In this document: positions 16,634 through 25,698 of the stretch, piece by piece
Layout: each line of letters starts with the position of its first letter
Numbering within the stretch: position 1 is the first letter of the stretch
Source of the DNA: Rugosimonospora acidiphila
GTDB taxonomy: Bacteria > Actinomycetota > Actinomycetes > Mycobacteriales > Micromonosporaceae
DNA length: 64,000 nt
Direction: 5' to 3'
Assembly: GCF_039543385.1 (NCBI RefSeq)
Contig: NZ_BAABJQ010000018.1
Location: 124,001-188,000, forward strand
Program-made: the position numbers and the translations under genes
The notes under the pieces: generated by a model
What the model was told of the DNA's origin: nothing
Seen by the model: only the letters and a program-made list of their open reading frames with translations
Database searches by the model: none

Positions 16634-17044
16634 ATGATCGATCCCACCGCAGACCGAGCTCAGTACCGGCAGATCGCCGACACGCTGCGCGACGCGATTC
16701 TGAGGGGCGAACTGCAGGACGGCGCTCGAGTGCCCAGCGAGGAGCGGCTCCGGCAGGAGCACGGGGTCAGTCGGACGACCGTGCGCAAGGCGATCGAGGT
16801 ACTCAAGGGCGAGGGGCTGGTGGACGTGCGGGCCCCGCGGGGCACCTTCGTGCGCAGTCAGCGGCCGGTCGACACCGTGCAGCTGCGCCGGGGCGACCGC
16901 GTGTGGACCCGGATGCCGTCGCCGGACGAGCGGCGCGAGCACGACGTCCGCGAAGGCGTGCCATTTTTGATCATCTCGCGTTCGGACGGCTCCCAGGAGC
17001 TGTATCCGGGCGACCGGACCCAGGCCCAGCAGAGCCCGCGCTGA
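16634..17044 (+). CDS. GntR-family transcriptional regulator
   Basis: 136-residue DNA-binding protein. Residues about 8-75 form the GntR winged helix-turn-helix: YRQIADTLRDAILRGEL, GARVPSEERLRQEHGVSRTTVRKAIEVLKGEGLV, APRGTFV. The remaining 60 residues are too short for a full UTRA or FCD effector domain, so this is a compact regulator (YtrA-like or a minimal UTRA remnant). ATG 16634. It is separated from tatD by nine bases and could share its transcript. The divergent small Cys-rich gene and the palindrome at 16574 are the likely target. Confidence 0.92.
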   Translation: MIDPTADRAQYRQIADTLRDAILRGELQDGARVPSEERLRQEHGVSRTTVRKAIEVLKGEGLVDVRAPRGTFVRSQRPVDTVQLRRGDRVWTRMPSPDERREHDVREGVPFLIISRSDGSQELYPGDRTQAQQSPR

Positions 17045-17053
17045 CCTGGCAGA

Positions 17054-17905
17054 GTGCCGATCGTGAGGCAGTCTGAATCGAAGCGCGCCGAGACACCGCC
17101 GCCACCGCCCGAGCCGCTGGCCGTGCCGGTGCCCGACAGCCACACCCACCTCGACATCGTGGGCGGTGAGCCGGCGGCCGGGATCGAGGCGGCGCGGGCC
17201 GTGGGCATCGACCGGCTGGTGCAGGTCGGGGTCGATCTCGAGTCCTCGCGCTGGGCGGCTGACCTCGCGGACGCCGAGCCGGCCGTGCTCGCCGCGGTCG
17301 CCCTGCACCCCAACGAGGCCCCGCGCCTGGCCGACCTGGACTCGGCGCTGCGCGCGGTCGAGGAGCTGGCCGGGCGGCCGAGAGTGCGCGGAGTCGGCGA
17401 GACCGGCCTGGACTTCTTCCGGACCGGCGAGGACGGGCGGGCCGCGCAGGAGCGGAGCTTCCGGGCGCACATCGCGATCGCGAAGCGGTTCGGCAAGGCC
17501 CTGGTGATCCACGACCGTGACGCGCACGCCGACGTGCTGCGGGTCCTCGACGAGGAGGGTGCGCCGGACACGGTGGTGCTGCACTGCTTCTCCGGCGACC
17601 GCGAGTTCGCGGCCGAGTGCGTCCGTCGGGGCTACGTGCTCTCCTTCGCCGGCACGGTCACCTTCAAGAACGCGGCGAACCTCCGCGAGGCGGCGATGAT
17701 CACCCCTCCCGACCAGATGATGGTGGAGACCGACGCCCCCTACCTGACGCCAACCCCCTACCGGGGCCGGCCGAACGCGTCCTACCTGATCCCGCTGACG
17801 GTGCGGTCGCTGGCCGCGACGACCGGGCGCGACCTCGATGAGCTGTGCGCGTCGATCTCCGCGACCACCGAACGGGTCTTCGGAGGGTGGTCCGCAGCCT
17901 CCTGA
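17054..17905 (+). CDS. tatD: TatD-family metal-dependent hydrolase
   Basis: Cytoplasmic TIM-barrel nuclease family (3'-5' exonuclease or deoxyribonuclease activity on damaged DNA in studied members). 283 residues. Metal-binding motifs are all present: DSHTHLD near 28-34, GETGLDFF near 116, IHDRDAH near 153, LHCFSGD near 176 and ETDAPYLTP near 224. The first about 20 residues are a Pro/Glu-rich extension. Start GTG 17054 has no clear ribosome binding site and GTG 17063 is an alternative. The tatD-rsmA-ispE order is the standard actinobacterial one. Here a toxin-antitoxin pair sits between tatD and rsmA. Confidence 0.94.
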   Translation: MPIVRQSESKRAETPPPPPEPLAVPVPDSHTHLDIVGGEPAAGIEAARAVGIDRLVQVGVDLESSRWAADLADAEPAVLAAVALHPNEAPRLADLDSALRAVEELAGRPRVRGVGETGLDFFRTGEDGRAAQERSFRAHIAIAKRFGKALVIHDRDAHADVLRVLDEEGAPDTVVLHCFSGDREFAAECVRRGYVLSFAGTVTFKNAANLREAAMITPPDQMMVETDAPYLTPTPYRGRPNASYLIPLTVRSLAATTGRDLDELCASISATTERVFGGWSAAS

Positions 17906-17959
17906 TGCACTCATCGGCATCACTTGACTGCATCACAATTCTGCGGCACTGTAAAGGCC

Positions 17960-18451
17960 ATGCGACGGACGACGATCACTCTGACCGATGGCCAGGAGCG
18001 TGCGCTGACTGACTTCGCGCAGCCCGGGCCCTATCAGGAGGAGCTGCGGGGCTGGGCGCGGGCCCGTGGCATCGAGTTGAATGACTCTCCCGCCGAGGCA
18101 GCCCTCGTCCGGGTGCTGATCGATGCCGGCATCGAGCACGTCCGCGCCCACTCGGCCGACGTGGCGTTTCGGGAGTTGGCCGAGGTCTACGTCGACGAGG
18201 GCGTCAGCGGCGAGGTCACGGCGCTGAGTGGGGACGCGTCCGGCGGCGAGCCCTCGGCCGGCGCGGCTCCGGCCCTCAAGACCCCGGCCGGCGCGGCTCC
18301 GGCCCTCAAGACCCCGGCCGGCGCGGCTCCGGCCCTCGAGACCTCGGCCGGCGGAATCCCGGCCGGCGAGATCTTGGCCGGCCATGGCGCGGCCAGCAAG
18401 GGGGCCGCGGGCACGGGCGTTGCGGCGGTCGGCCGGCGTGGGGCGCGATGA
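17960..18451 (+). CDS. Antitoxin of a MazF-type toxin-antitoxin pair
   Basis: 163 residues from ATG 17960. The N-terminus RRTTITLTDGQERAL looks like the beta-strand and helix start of a ribbon-helix-helix DNA-binding domain. The middle (to about residue 98) is acidic and helical. Residues 100-139 are four copies of a ten-residue repeat (AGAAPALKTP, the fourth degenerate), followed by an Ala/Gly tail. Antitoxins of this class are usually 70-100 residues, so the repeat linker is unusual. The stop overlaps the toxin start as ATGA. Assignment as antitoxin rests mainly on position and on the N-terminal motif. Confidence 0.78.
   Translation: MRRTTITLTDGQERALTDFAQPGPYQEELRGWARARGIELNDSPAEAALVRVLIDAGIEHVRAHSADVAFRELAEVYVDEGVSGEVTALSGDASGGEPSAGAAPALKTPAGAAPALKTPAGAAPALETSAGGIPAGEILAGHGAASKGAAGTGVAAVGRRGAR
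18257..18376 (+). repeat. 30-bp in-frame tandem repeats in the antitoxin gene
   Basis: Units start at 18257, 18287, 18317 and 18347. The first two are identical, the third differs by a few bases and the fourth is degenerate. Each encodes ten residues (AGAAPALKTP-type). Confidence 0.92.
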
Positions 18452-18813
18452 GCGCCTCGCGGGCCGCGACGATGGACGTGCGGGGGGCCCATCCCCGTCG
18501 GGGTGAGGTGTATTGGCTGGACGTTCCCGGTGTCGGTCGGAGGCCGTGGCTGGTCGTCTCCGCCGATGAGATCAACCGGACCGGGGCGCTGGAGCACCTG
18601 GTCGCCGTCCGGGTGTCGACCGCCGATCGCCGGCGGCACCTGCCGACCGTCGTGGCGCTCGGCTCCGGGGAGCCGCTGACCGGGAGCGTGCTCGCGGGCA
18701 CGGTGACGCAGATCAGGCGGGACCGGTTCGTGGACCTGGCCGGCACGCTCTCCCCGGCCGTGATGCGCAGCGTCGACCTCGCGCTTCGTGAGGCGCTCGG
18801 GCTCGACCGTTGA
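18448..18813 (+). CDS. MazF/PemK-family toxin (endoribonuclease)
   Basis: 121 residues from ATG 18448, overlapping the antitoxin stop. HPRRGEVYWLDVPG, RRPWLVVSADEINR and a later GTVTQIRRDRF match the MazF/PemK SH3-like fold. Members cut mRNA at short sequences and are held inactive by their antitoxin. The usual conserved Arg and the late Thr/Ser-type segment (LAGTVTQI) are present, so it looks intact. The pair sits between tatD and rsmA, where related genomes usually have no toxin-antitoxin pair. This may be an acquired insertion, though base composition looks like the surroundings. Confidence 0.86.
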   Translation: MSASRAATMDVRGAHPRRGEVYWLDVPGVGRRPWLVVSADEINRTGALEHLVAVRVSTADRRRHLPTVVALGSGEPLTGSVLAGTVTQIRRDRFVDLAGTLSPAVMRSVDLALREALGLDR

Positions 18814-18865
18814 TCTCCGTGTGCCCAAGCGCGGGCCGCGTAGCGGCACCGTACGCTGGGTCACC

Positions 18866-19876
18866 GTGACCGGTCTGCTCGGCCCGGCGGAGATCCGGGA
18901 ATTGTCGGGGCGCCTCGGCGTCGTGCCGACCAAGACCCTCGGGCAGAACTTCGTCCATGACCCCAACACCGTGCGGCGGATCGTGCGCGCCGCCAATCTC
19001 GACCCGGCCGACGTGGTGATCGAGGTGGGACCGGGGCTCGGTTCGCTGACCCTCGGGTTGCTGCCGGCGACCTCCCACGTCTACGCGATCGAGATCGACC
19101 CCGTGCTCGCCGGGAACCTCGCCGACACCGTCGCGCAGCGGGATCCCGGTCACGCCGACCGGCTCACGATCATCAACAGGGACGCCCTCAAGCTGAGCGC
19201 GAACGACCTGCGGGCCGATCAGCAGCGGGCGGCCGACGCGCGGCCGGCTGACCCGAGGGTCGGTGACGTGGGTGCCGGTGACGTGGGTGCCGGTGACGTG
19301 GGTGCTGGTGACCCGGGTGCCGGTGATGTGGGGGCGGGGGAACCCGGGCAACTCGCGGCCGGGGCCGTCGGAGGGCCCACCGCCCTGGTCGCGAACCTGC
19401 CGTACAACGTCGCGGTGCCCGTCGTGCTGCACCTGCTGGCGGTCCTGCCCTCGCTGCGGCACGGGCTTGTCATGGTCCAGAAAGAGGTGGCCGATCGGCT
19501 GACCGCCGGCCCGGGCTCCCGGGTCTACGGTGTGCCGAGCGTCAAGCTGGCCTGGTATGCGACCGCCAGGCCGGCCGGGCGGGTGCCACCCAGCGTCTTC
19601 TGGCCGGTACCCAATGTCGACTCCGGGTTGGTCGCCTTCGCGGGCCACCGCCCGCCGGCGGGCGCCGACCGGCGCGAGACCTTCGCGGTGATCGACCACG
19701 CGTTCGCCCAACGGCGCAAGACCCTCCGGGCGGCCCTGGCCCAGTGGGCCGGGGGAGCCGACGCGGCCGCCGAAATTCTGGTTCGGGCGGGGGTGGATCC
19801 ACGGGCTCGCGGTGAATCGCTCACCATAGAGCAGTTCGCCGCGATCGCCGCGGCGCGGGCAGGGGAGGCAGCGTGA
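18866..19876 (+). CDS. rsmA: 16S rRNA dimethyladenosine transferase RsmA/KsgA, with repeat insertion
   Basis: Dimethylates A1518 and A1519 in 16S rRNA late in small-subunit assembly. 336 residues from GTG 18866 (TGLLGPAEIRELSG), compared with about 270-300 in the family. TKTLGQNFVHD, motif I VIEVGPGLGSLT, the acidic residue of AIEIDP, NRDALKL (104-110) and the catalytic NLPYN (177-181) are present. In E. coli KsgA the last two are about 22 residues apart. Here the gap is about 70, due to an inserted Asp/Ala/Gly-rich stretch holding five GDVGA repeats (133-157). The C-terminal helical domain with QRRKTLRAAL is normal. ispE follows after 70 bases. Confidence 0.95.
   Translation: MTGLLGPAEIRELSGRLGVVPTKTLGQNFVHDPNTVRRIVRAANLDPADVVIEVGPGLGSLTLGLLPATSHVYAIEIDPVLAGNLADTVAQRDPGHADRLTIINRDALKLSANDLRADQQRAADARPADPRVGDVGAGDVGAGDVGAGDPGAGDVGAGEPGQLAAGAVGGPTALVANLPYNVAVPVVLHLLAVLPSLRHGLVMVQKEVADRLTAGPGSRVYGVPSVKLAWYATARPAGRVPPSVFWPVPNVDSGLVAFAGHRPPAGADRRETFAVIDHAFAQRRKTLRAALAQWAGGADAAAEILVRAGVDPRARGESLTIEQFAAIAAARAGEAA
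19262..19336 (+). repeat. Five 15-bp in-frame repeats inside rsmA
   Basis: Units GGTGACGTGGGTGCC start at 19262, 19277, 19292, 19307 and 19322. The first two are identical and the others carry one to several changes. Encoded repeat GDVGA. They lie inside the methyltransferase domain between NRDALKL and NLPYN. Confidence 0.95.
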
Positions 19877-19946
19877 ACAGGTCGGGCGCCGGGAGTGCCG
19901 GCCGGTTCCGCGGCACCAGAGGGTGGCTCCGGGTGAGGGTCGACGC

Positions 19947-20897
19947 ATGACTGAGGCGCTGTTTGACGAGGACGGCCGGCAAAGAACCGGCGCCCCCGGG
20001 CCGGTGCGGGTGCGGGTGCCGGCGAAGATCAATCTGCATCTCGGAGTCGGGCCGCTGCGGCGCGACGGGTACCACGAGCTGACCACCATCTACCAGGCCG
20101 TCTCGCTGTACGACGAGGTGACCGCCCGGCGTGGTGATCAGTTGACCCTCACGATGGAGGGGGAGGGTGCCGGCTCGCTGCCGCTGGACGCGTCCAACCT
20201 CGTGCTGCGCGCGGCCCGGGCGCTCGCCGAGCGCGCCGGCGTGCCCGCGCACGCCCGGCTGCACCTGCGCAAGCAGATCCCGATCGCGGCCGGCCTCGCC
20301 GGCGGAAGCGCCGACGCGGCGGCCGCGCTGGTGGCCTGTGACGCGCTGTGGGGCACCGGCCGCACCCGCGACGAGCTGGCCGAGATCGCCGCCACCGTGG
20401 GTTCGGACGTTCCCTTCCTGGTCCTGGGCGGCACCGCCCTCGGCACCGGTCGAGGTGAGGTGATCAGCCCGGTGCTCGTCCGGCCGTCCTCGTGGCACTG
20501 GGTGATCGCGGCGGCCGAGGGCGGCCTGTCCACCCCTGCGGTCTACGGAGAACTGGACCGCCTGCGGGCGGCCGACGCCGCGCCGACGCCGCTGGGCGAC
20601 GCGGATCTGCTGCTGGCCGCGCTCCGTCAGCGTGACCCGGCGGTCCTCGCCGAGGCGCTGGGCAATGACATGCAGGTCGCGGCGCTGTCGCTGCGGCCGG
20701 ATCTGGCCACCACCCTCGCCCGGGGGCGCAAGGCCGGCGCGCTGGCCGGGATGATCTGCGGATCCGGGCCGAGCTGCGTGTTCCTGGCGCGTAACGCCGC
20801 TTCGGCGGAGGAGATCGCCGCCGACCTGAACGCGTCCGGCTCGTGCCGGGTGGCGGTGCCGGTCTTCGGGCCGGTGGCCGGCGCGCGAGCGGTCTGA
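19947..20897 (+). CDS. ispE: 4-diphosphocytidyl-2-C-methyl-D-erythritol kinase
   Basis: Cytoplasmic GHMP kinase of the MEP isoprenoid pathway. It phosphorylates the 2-hydroxyl of CDP-methylerythritol using ATP. 316 residues. ATG 19947 is preceded by GGTGAGGG at seven bases. VPAKINLHLGVG, the ATP loop IPIAAGLAGGSADAAAAL (GLAGG instead of the more common GLGGG) and a late MICGSGPSCVFL are diagnostic. It follows rsmA in the same direction, the conserved rsmA-ispE order, and is followed by an ABC-F gene 49 bases later. Confidence 0.95.
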   Translation: MTEALFDEDGRQRTGAPGPVRVRVPAKINLHLGVGPLRRDGYHELTTIYQAVSLYDEVTARRGDQLTLTMEGEGAGSLPLDASNLVLRAARALAERAGVPAHARLHLRKQIPIAAGLAGGSADAAAALVACDALWGTGRTRDELAEIAATVGSDVPFLVLGGTALGTGRGEVISPVLVRPSSWHWVIAAAEGGLSTPAVYGELDRLRAADAAPTPLGDADLLLAALRQRDPAVLAEALGNDMQVAALSLRPDLATTLARGRKAGALAGMICGSGPSCVFLARNAASAEEIAADLNASGSCRVAVPVFGPVAGARAV

Positions 20898-20946
20898 GAC
20901 CAGGGCGTAGCGGCACCGCCGCACAGGGCCCCATTCGAGGGAGAAC

Positions 20947-22842
<1,896 letters not shown>

Positions 22843-22936
22843 AGCCCGGTCGCGACTAGGCCGGGGGCGTGCGCGAGAATTCGAGTGAGTACCGGCGATC
22901 ATGCGAACACCGACGATCAGGCGAAGAAGGAACTCC

Positions 22937-23398
22937 ATGGCTCACATCCCCATCAACCACCCGCTGCGTCCGCTGTACCGGGTGCTGACGGCGTTAGCCG
23001 GGCTGTACGTCCTGATTTTCGGGATCATCGGCGCCACCAAGTCCAGCGGCGCGTCCCTGTTCGACCAGGACCACCTGCACTGGGTCCTCGGGTTGCGCAC
23101 CAACCTGGCGTTCGCCATCCTGTCCATCATCGCCGGGATTGTGATCTTGGTGGCCGTCTTCATCGGTCGCAACATCGACCACTACCTCGACATCGGCGCC
23201 GGCCTGGCGTTCATGGTGGTCGGCATGCTCATGCTCGGCCTGCTGCGCACCGACGCCAACTTCCTGGGCTTCTCGGTGGTCAACTGCGTGGTGTCGTTCA
23301 TCATCGGCGTAGTGGTCTTCGCCGCCGGGCTGTACGGGAAGACGGGCTCCGACCAGGACGTCGCGTCCGAGGAGTCGTTCCGGCACCACCACCACTGA
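22937..23398 (+). CDS. DUF4383 membrane protein
   Basis: 153-residue integral membrane protein. ATG 22937 has AAGGA six bases upstream, and upstream in-frame codons are not conserved-looking. MAHIPINHPLRPLYRVL is the typical DUF4383 start. Four membrane segments lie near 18-38, 58-80, 88-108 and 112-135, with a His-rich cytoplasmic tail (FRHHHH) that may bind metal. Function is not known for the family. It stands alone after the ABC-F gene and is convergent with the TetR gene at 23607. Confidence 0.88.
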   Translation: MAHIPINHPLRPLYRVLTALAGLYVLIFGIIGATKSSGASLFDQDHLHWVLGLRTNLAFAILSIIAGIVILVAVFIGRNIDHYLDIGAGLAFMVVGMLMLGLLRTDANFLGFSVVNCVVSFIIGVVVFAAGLYGKTGSDQDVASEESFRHHHH

Positions 23399-23606
23399 GC
23401 GAGGCGGCCTCCGGCTAGGCCGGAGCAGCGCCAGTCGAAGGCATCGCCGTTGCCGTCGTGACCACCGAGGTCGCGGCGGCAACGCCGTTTATGGGGTCGG
23501 CCGCCGGATCCGAGAGTGGACGCGCTGCCGTTCGGGCAACGCAGGCAGCGGTACGCCGGTGAGCCGTACGCGGGTCAGCGGGGGTGCAGGCCAGCGGGGG
23601 CGCAGG

Positions 23607-24254
23607 TCAGCGGTTGCGGCGCTCGGGCCGGGTCGACAGGGTGGGCTGGGGTTCCAGGTGCGACAGGCCGTTCCAGGCGATGTTGACCAGGTGCGCGGCC
23701 ACCGTCTCCTTGCGCGGCTTGCGCACCTCCAGCCACCACCGGCCGACCAGCGCCACCATGCCCACCAGCGCCTGGGAGTACAGCTCGGCCAGGTGCGGGT
23801 CGTAGTCGCGGCGCTTGAACTCCGCGCCCAGGATGTGCTCCGCCTGGTGGGCCACGTCATTGAGGACGCTGGAGAAGTTGCCCGTGGCCGACATGACCGG
23901 GGACTCCCGTACCAGTACCCGGAATCCGTCGGTATCGGTCTCGATGTAGTCCAGCAGCGCGAGGGCGGCCTGCTCCAGCAGTTCGCGCGGGTGGCCAGCG
24001 GTCAGCGCGTTGGTGATCCGGGCGAGCAGCGCCCGCACCTCCCGGTCGACCACTACCGCGTACAGGCCCTCCTTGCCGCCGAAGTGCTCGTAGACCACCG
24101 GCTTGGACACCTTGGCCCGGGCGGCGACCTCCTCGATCGAGGCCGCGTCGAAACCGCGCTCCGCGAACAGCTGCCGTCCGATGGTGATGAGCTGCTCGCG
24201 GCGCTGAGCAGCCGACATCCGGACTCGGCCGGTATTGCGGGGGCTTTCGGTCAC
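23607..24254 (-). CDS. TetR-family repressor paired with desaturase
   Basis: 215 residues with ATG 24254. The helix-turn-helix (LFAERGFDAASIEEVAARAK, then VSKPVVYEHFGGKEGLY) covers about 20-65, with a ligand-binding helical domain behind it. It starts four bases after the desaturase stop, so the two genes form one operon with the regulator last. In other actinobacteria, TetR proteins linked to desaturases sense acyl-CoA and adjust unsaturation. I infer the same role here, with autoregulation through the palindrome at 25256. Confidence 0.92.
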   Translation of the reverse strand: MTESPRNTGRVRMSAAQRREQLITIGRQLFAERGFDAASIEEVAARAKVSKPVVYEHFGGKEGLYAVVVDREVRALLARITNALTAGHPRELLEQAALALLDYIETDTDGFRVLVRESPVMSATGNFSSVLNDVAHQAEHILGAEFKRRDYDPHLAELYSQALVGMVALVGRWWLEVRKPRKETVAAHLVNIAWNGLSHLEPQPTLSTRPERRNR

Positions 24255-24258
24255 CGGC

Positions 24259-25215
24259 TCATCGCGCCAGCTTGGCGGCGATCCGCTCGGGCTTGGGCCA
24301 GCGCACGTCGGACACCCATCCGCACTTCTCGAAGATCCAGATCATGCGGGCGGTCGAGTCCAGCTGGCCGCGCAGCACCCCGTGCCGCGCGCAGGTCGGG
24401 TCGGCGTGGTGCAGGTTGTGCCAGCTCTCGCCGAAGGACAGGATCGCCAGCGGCCAGAAGTTGGCGGCCCGGTCCCCGTTGCGGGTCTCGAACGGGTGAT
24501 CGCCGAACACGTGGCAGATCGAGTTGATCGACCAGGTGACGTGGTGCAGCAGCGACACCCGCACCAGGCCGGCCCAGAAGAACGCGGTGAGCGCGCCCTG
24601 CCACGACCAGGTGACCAGCCCGCCGACCGCAGCCGGGGTGAGCAGCGAGAGCGCCACGATGAGCGGGAAGAGCTTGTCGACCCTGCGCAGGTCCTTGTCG
24701 GCCATCAGGTCGGGGGCGAACCGGGCCCGGTTGGACAGCTCGCGGTGGAACAGCCAGCCCATGTGGGCGTGGCAGAGTCCCTTGGTCAGGCCCCAGAACC
24801 CGCTGCCGTAGGCCCACGGGGAGTGCGGGTCGCCCTCCTGGTCGGAGTACGCGTGGTGGCGGCGGTGGTCGGCGACCCACTGGGTGGGGTTGCCCTGCAC
24901 AGCCATCCCGCCGGCGATCGCGAGCGTGACGCGCAGCCACCGCTTGGCCTTGAACGACCCGTGAGTCAGGTACCGGTGGAACCCGATGGTGACCCCGAAA
25001 CCGGCGGCGAAGTAGAAGACGATCCCGATGATGACGTCGGTCCAGTGCAGCCAGCCACCCCACGCGATGGGTATGGCGACGATCAGCGCGACGAACGGCG
25101 CCACCACGAAGGCCCACAGGCCGATCAGGATGCCGACCGGCTGCTTGCCCTCGGTCAGCGGCTTCGGTCCGGAGGCGGCCGAGGACGGCGGGTCGAGCAG
25201 GGCGGATGTTGACAT
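24259..25215 (-). CDS. Membrane acyl-CoA (stearoyl, delta-9 type) desaturase
   Basis: 318-residue membrane diiron enzyme that introduces a double bond into acyl-CoA. The three His boxes are intact: HRYLTHGS near 87, HRRHHAYSD near 124 and HNLHHADP near 268. Four membrane segments are visible (about 28-50, 58-78, 160-180, 185-205). Start at 25215 gives the Ser/Pro-rich N-terminus usual for this family. It forms an operon with the TetR repressor gene. It probably controls membrane fluidity, drawing electrons from a reductase encoded elsewhere. Confidence 0.95.
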   Translation of the reverse strand: MSTSALLDPPSSAASGPKPLTEGKQPVGILIGLWAFVVAPFVALIVAIPIAWGGWLHWTDVIIGIVFYFAAGFGVTIGFHRYLTHGSFKAKRWLRVTLAIAGGMAVQGNPTQWVADHRRHHAYSDQEGDPHSPWAYGSGFWGLTKGLCHAHMGWLFHRELSNRARFAPDLMADKDLRRVDKLFPLIVALSLLTPAAVGGLVTWSWQGALTAFFWAGLVRVSLLHHVTWSINSICHVFGDHPFETRNGDRAANFWPLAILSFGESWHNLHHADPTCARHGVLRGQLDSTARMIWIFEKCGWVSDVRWPKPERIAAKLAR

Positions 25216-25255
25216 CTGGCACCTCGTGGCTGATCGCTGGCTACGCCTACGTCAC

Positions 25256-25266
25256 CGTAACTTACG
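25256..25266. promoter_or_regulatory. Operator candidate, CGTAACTTACG
   Basis: An 11-base palindrome (CGTAA-C-TTACG) centred 46 bases upstream of the desaturase start, flanked by CTACGTCAC. Position and symmetry fit a TetR operator overlapping the desaturase promoter. Confidence 0.55.
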
Positions 25267-25466
25267 ACCCCCAAATCGCGACAGGGGAGCCGCCGCATGT
25301 TGCCGAAGTTCTCTCGCGTTGTACCGCGCCCGCGGCCTCGTCGGGGCTGGTCAGGAGGCGAGTAACCCGGTCGGCGTAAGGCCCGCCGGGCCGACCGGCC
25401 CGCCACCGCGTGCGCCGGCGGTTGCCCGATCGGGGCGGGGAAACGGTAGGCTTAGCCAGCCATCGG

Positions 25467-25538
25467 TCGGCCGTGGTGTAATTGGCAACACCCCGCCCTT
25501 TGGAGGCGGTTTTCTAGGTTCGAGTCCTAGCGGCCGAG
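25467..25538 (+). tRNA. tRNA-Gln (anticodon UUG)
   Basis: 72 bases. The acceptor stem TCGGCCG (25467-25473) pairs with CGGCCGA (25531-25537), with discriminator G 25538. The anticodon stem CCGCC/GGCGG encloses CTTTGGA, giving anticodon TTG for CAA. The T-arm GGTTCGAGTCC is canonical. CCA is not encoded. tRNA-Gln upstream of glmU is a conserved actinobacterial location. No attachment-site duplication is evident. Confidence 0.97.
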
Positions 25539-25545
25539 CTTCTCC

Positions 25546-25570
25546 CCGGACTCCCTTTTAGCGAGTCCGG
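25546..25570 (+). terminator. Hairpin after tRNA-Gln
   Basis: CCGGACTC (25546-25553) pairs with GAGTCCGG (25563-25570) around a CCTTTTAGC loop, a perfect 8-bp stem immediately after the tRNA. No T-run follows. Confidence 0.75.
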
Positions 25571-25698
25571 ATCGGTGCCCCGAACGCCGGGAAATCCTTA
25601 TCGTGCTGCTTACGGCAAGTGTGCGATGCCCGGCCCGTCGCCCCATCTCCCATGGCTAACATGACCTGCGGCGCTATTTCCGACGCCTAGGAGCATGC

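Noticed and set aside
25467..25538. Integration site of a mobile element at tRNA-Gln
   Set aside because: No duplicated 3' tRNA end, integrase or other element genes. The downstream region is housekeeping.
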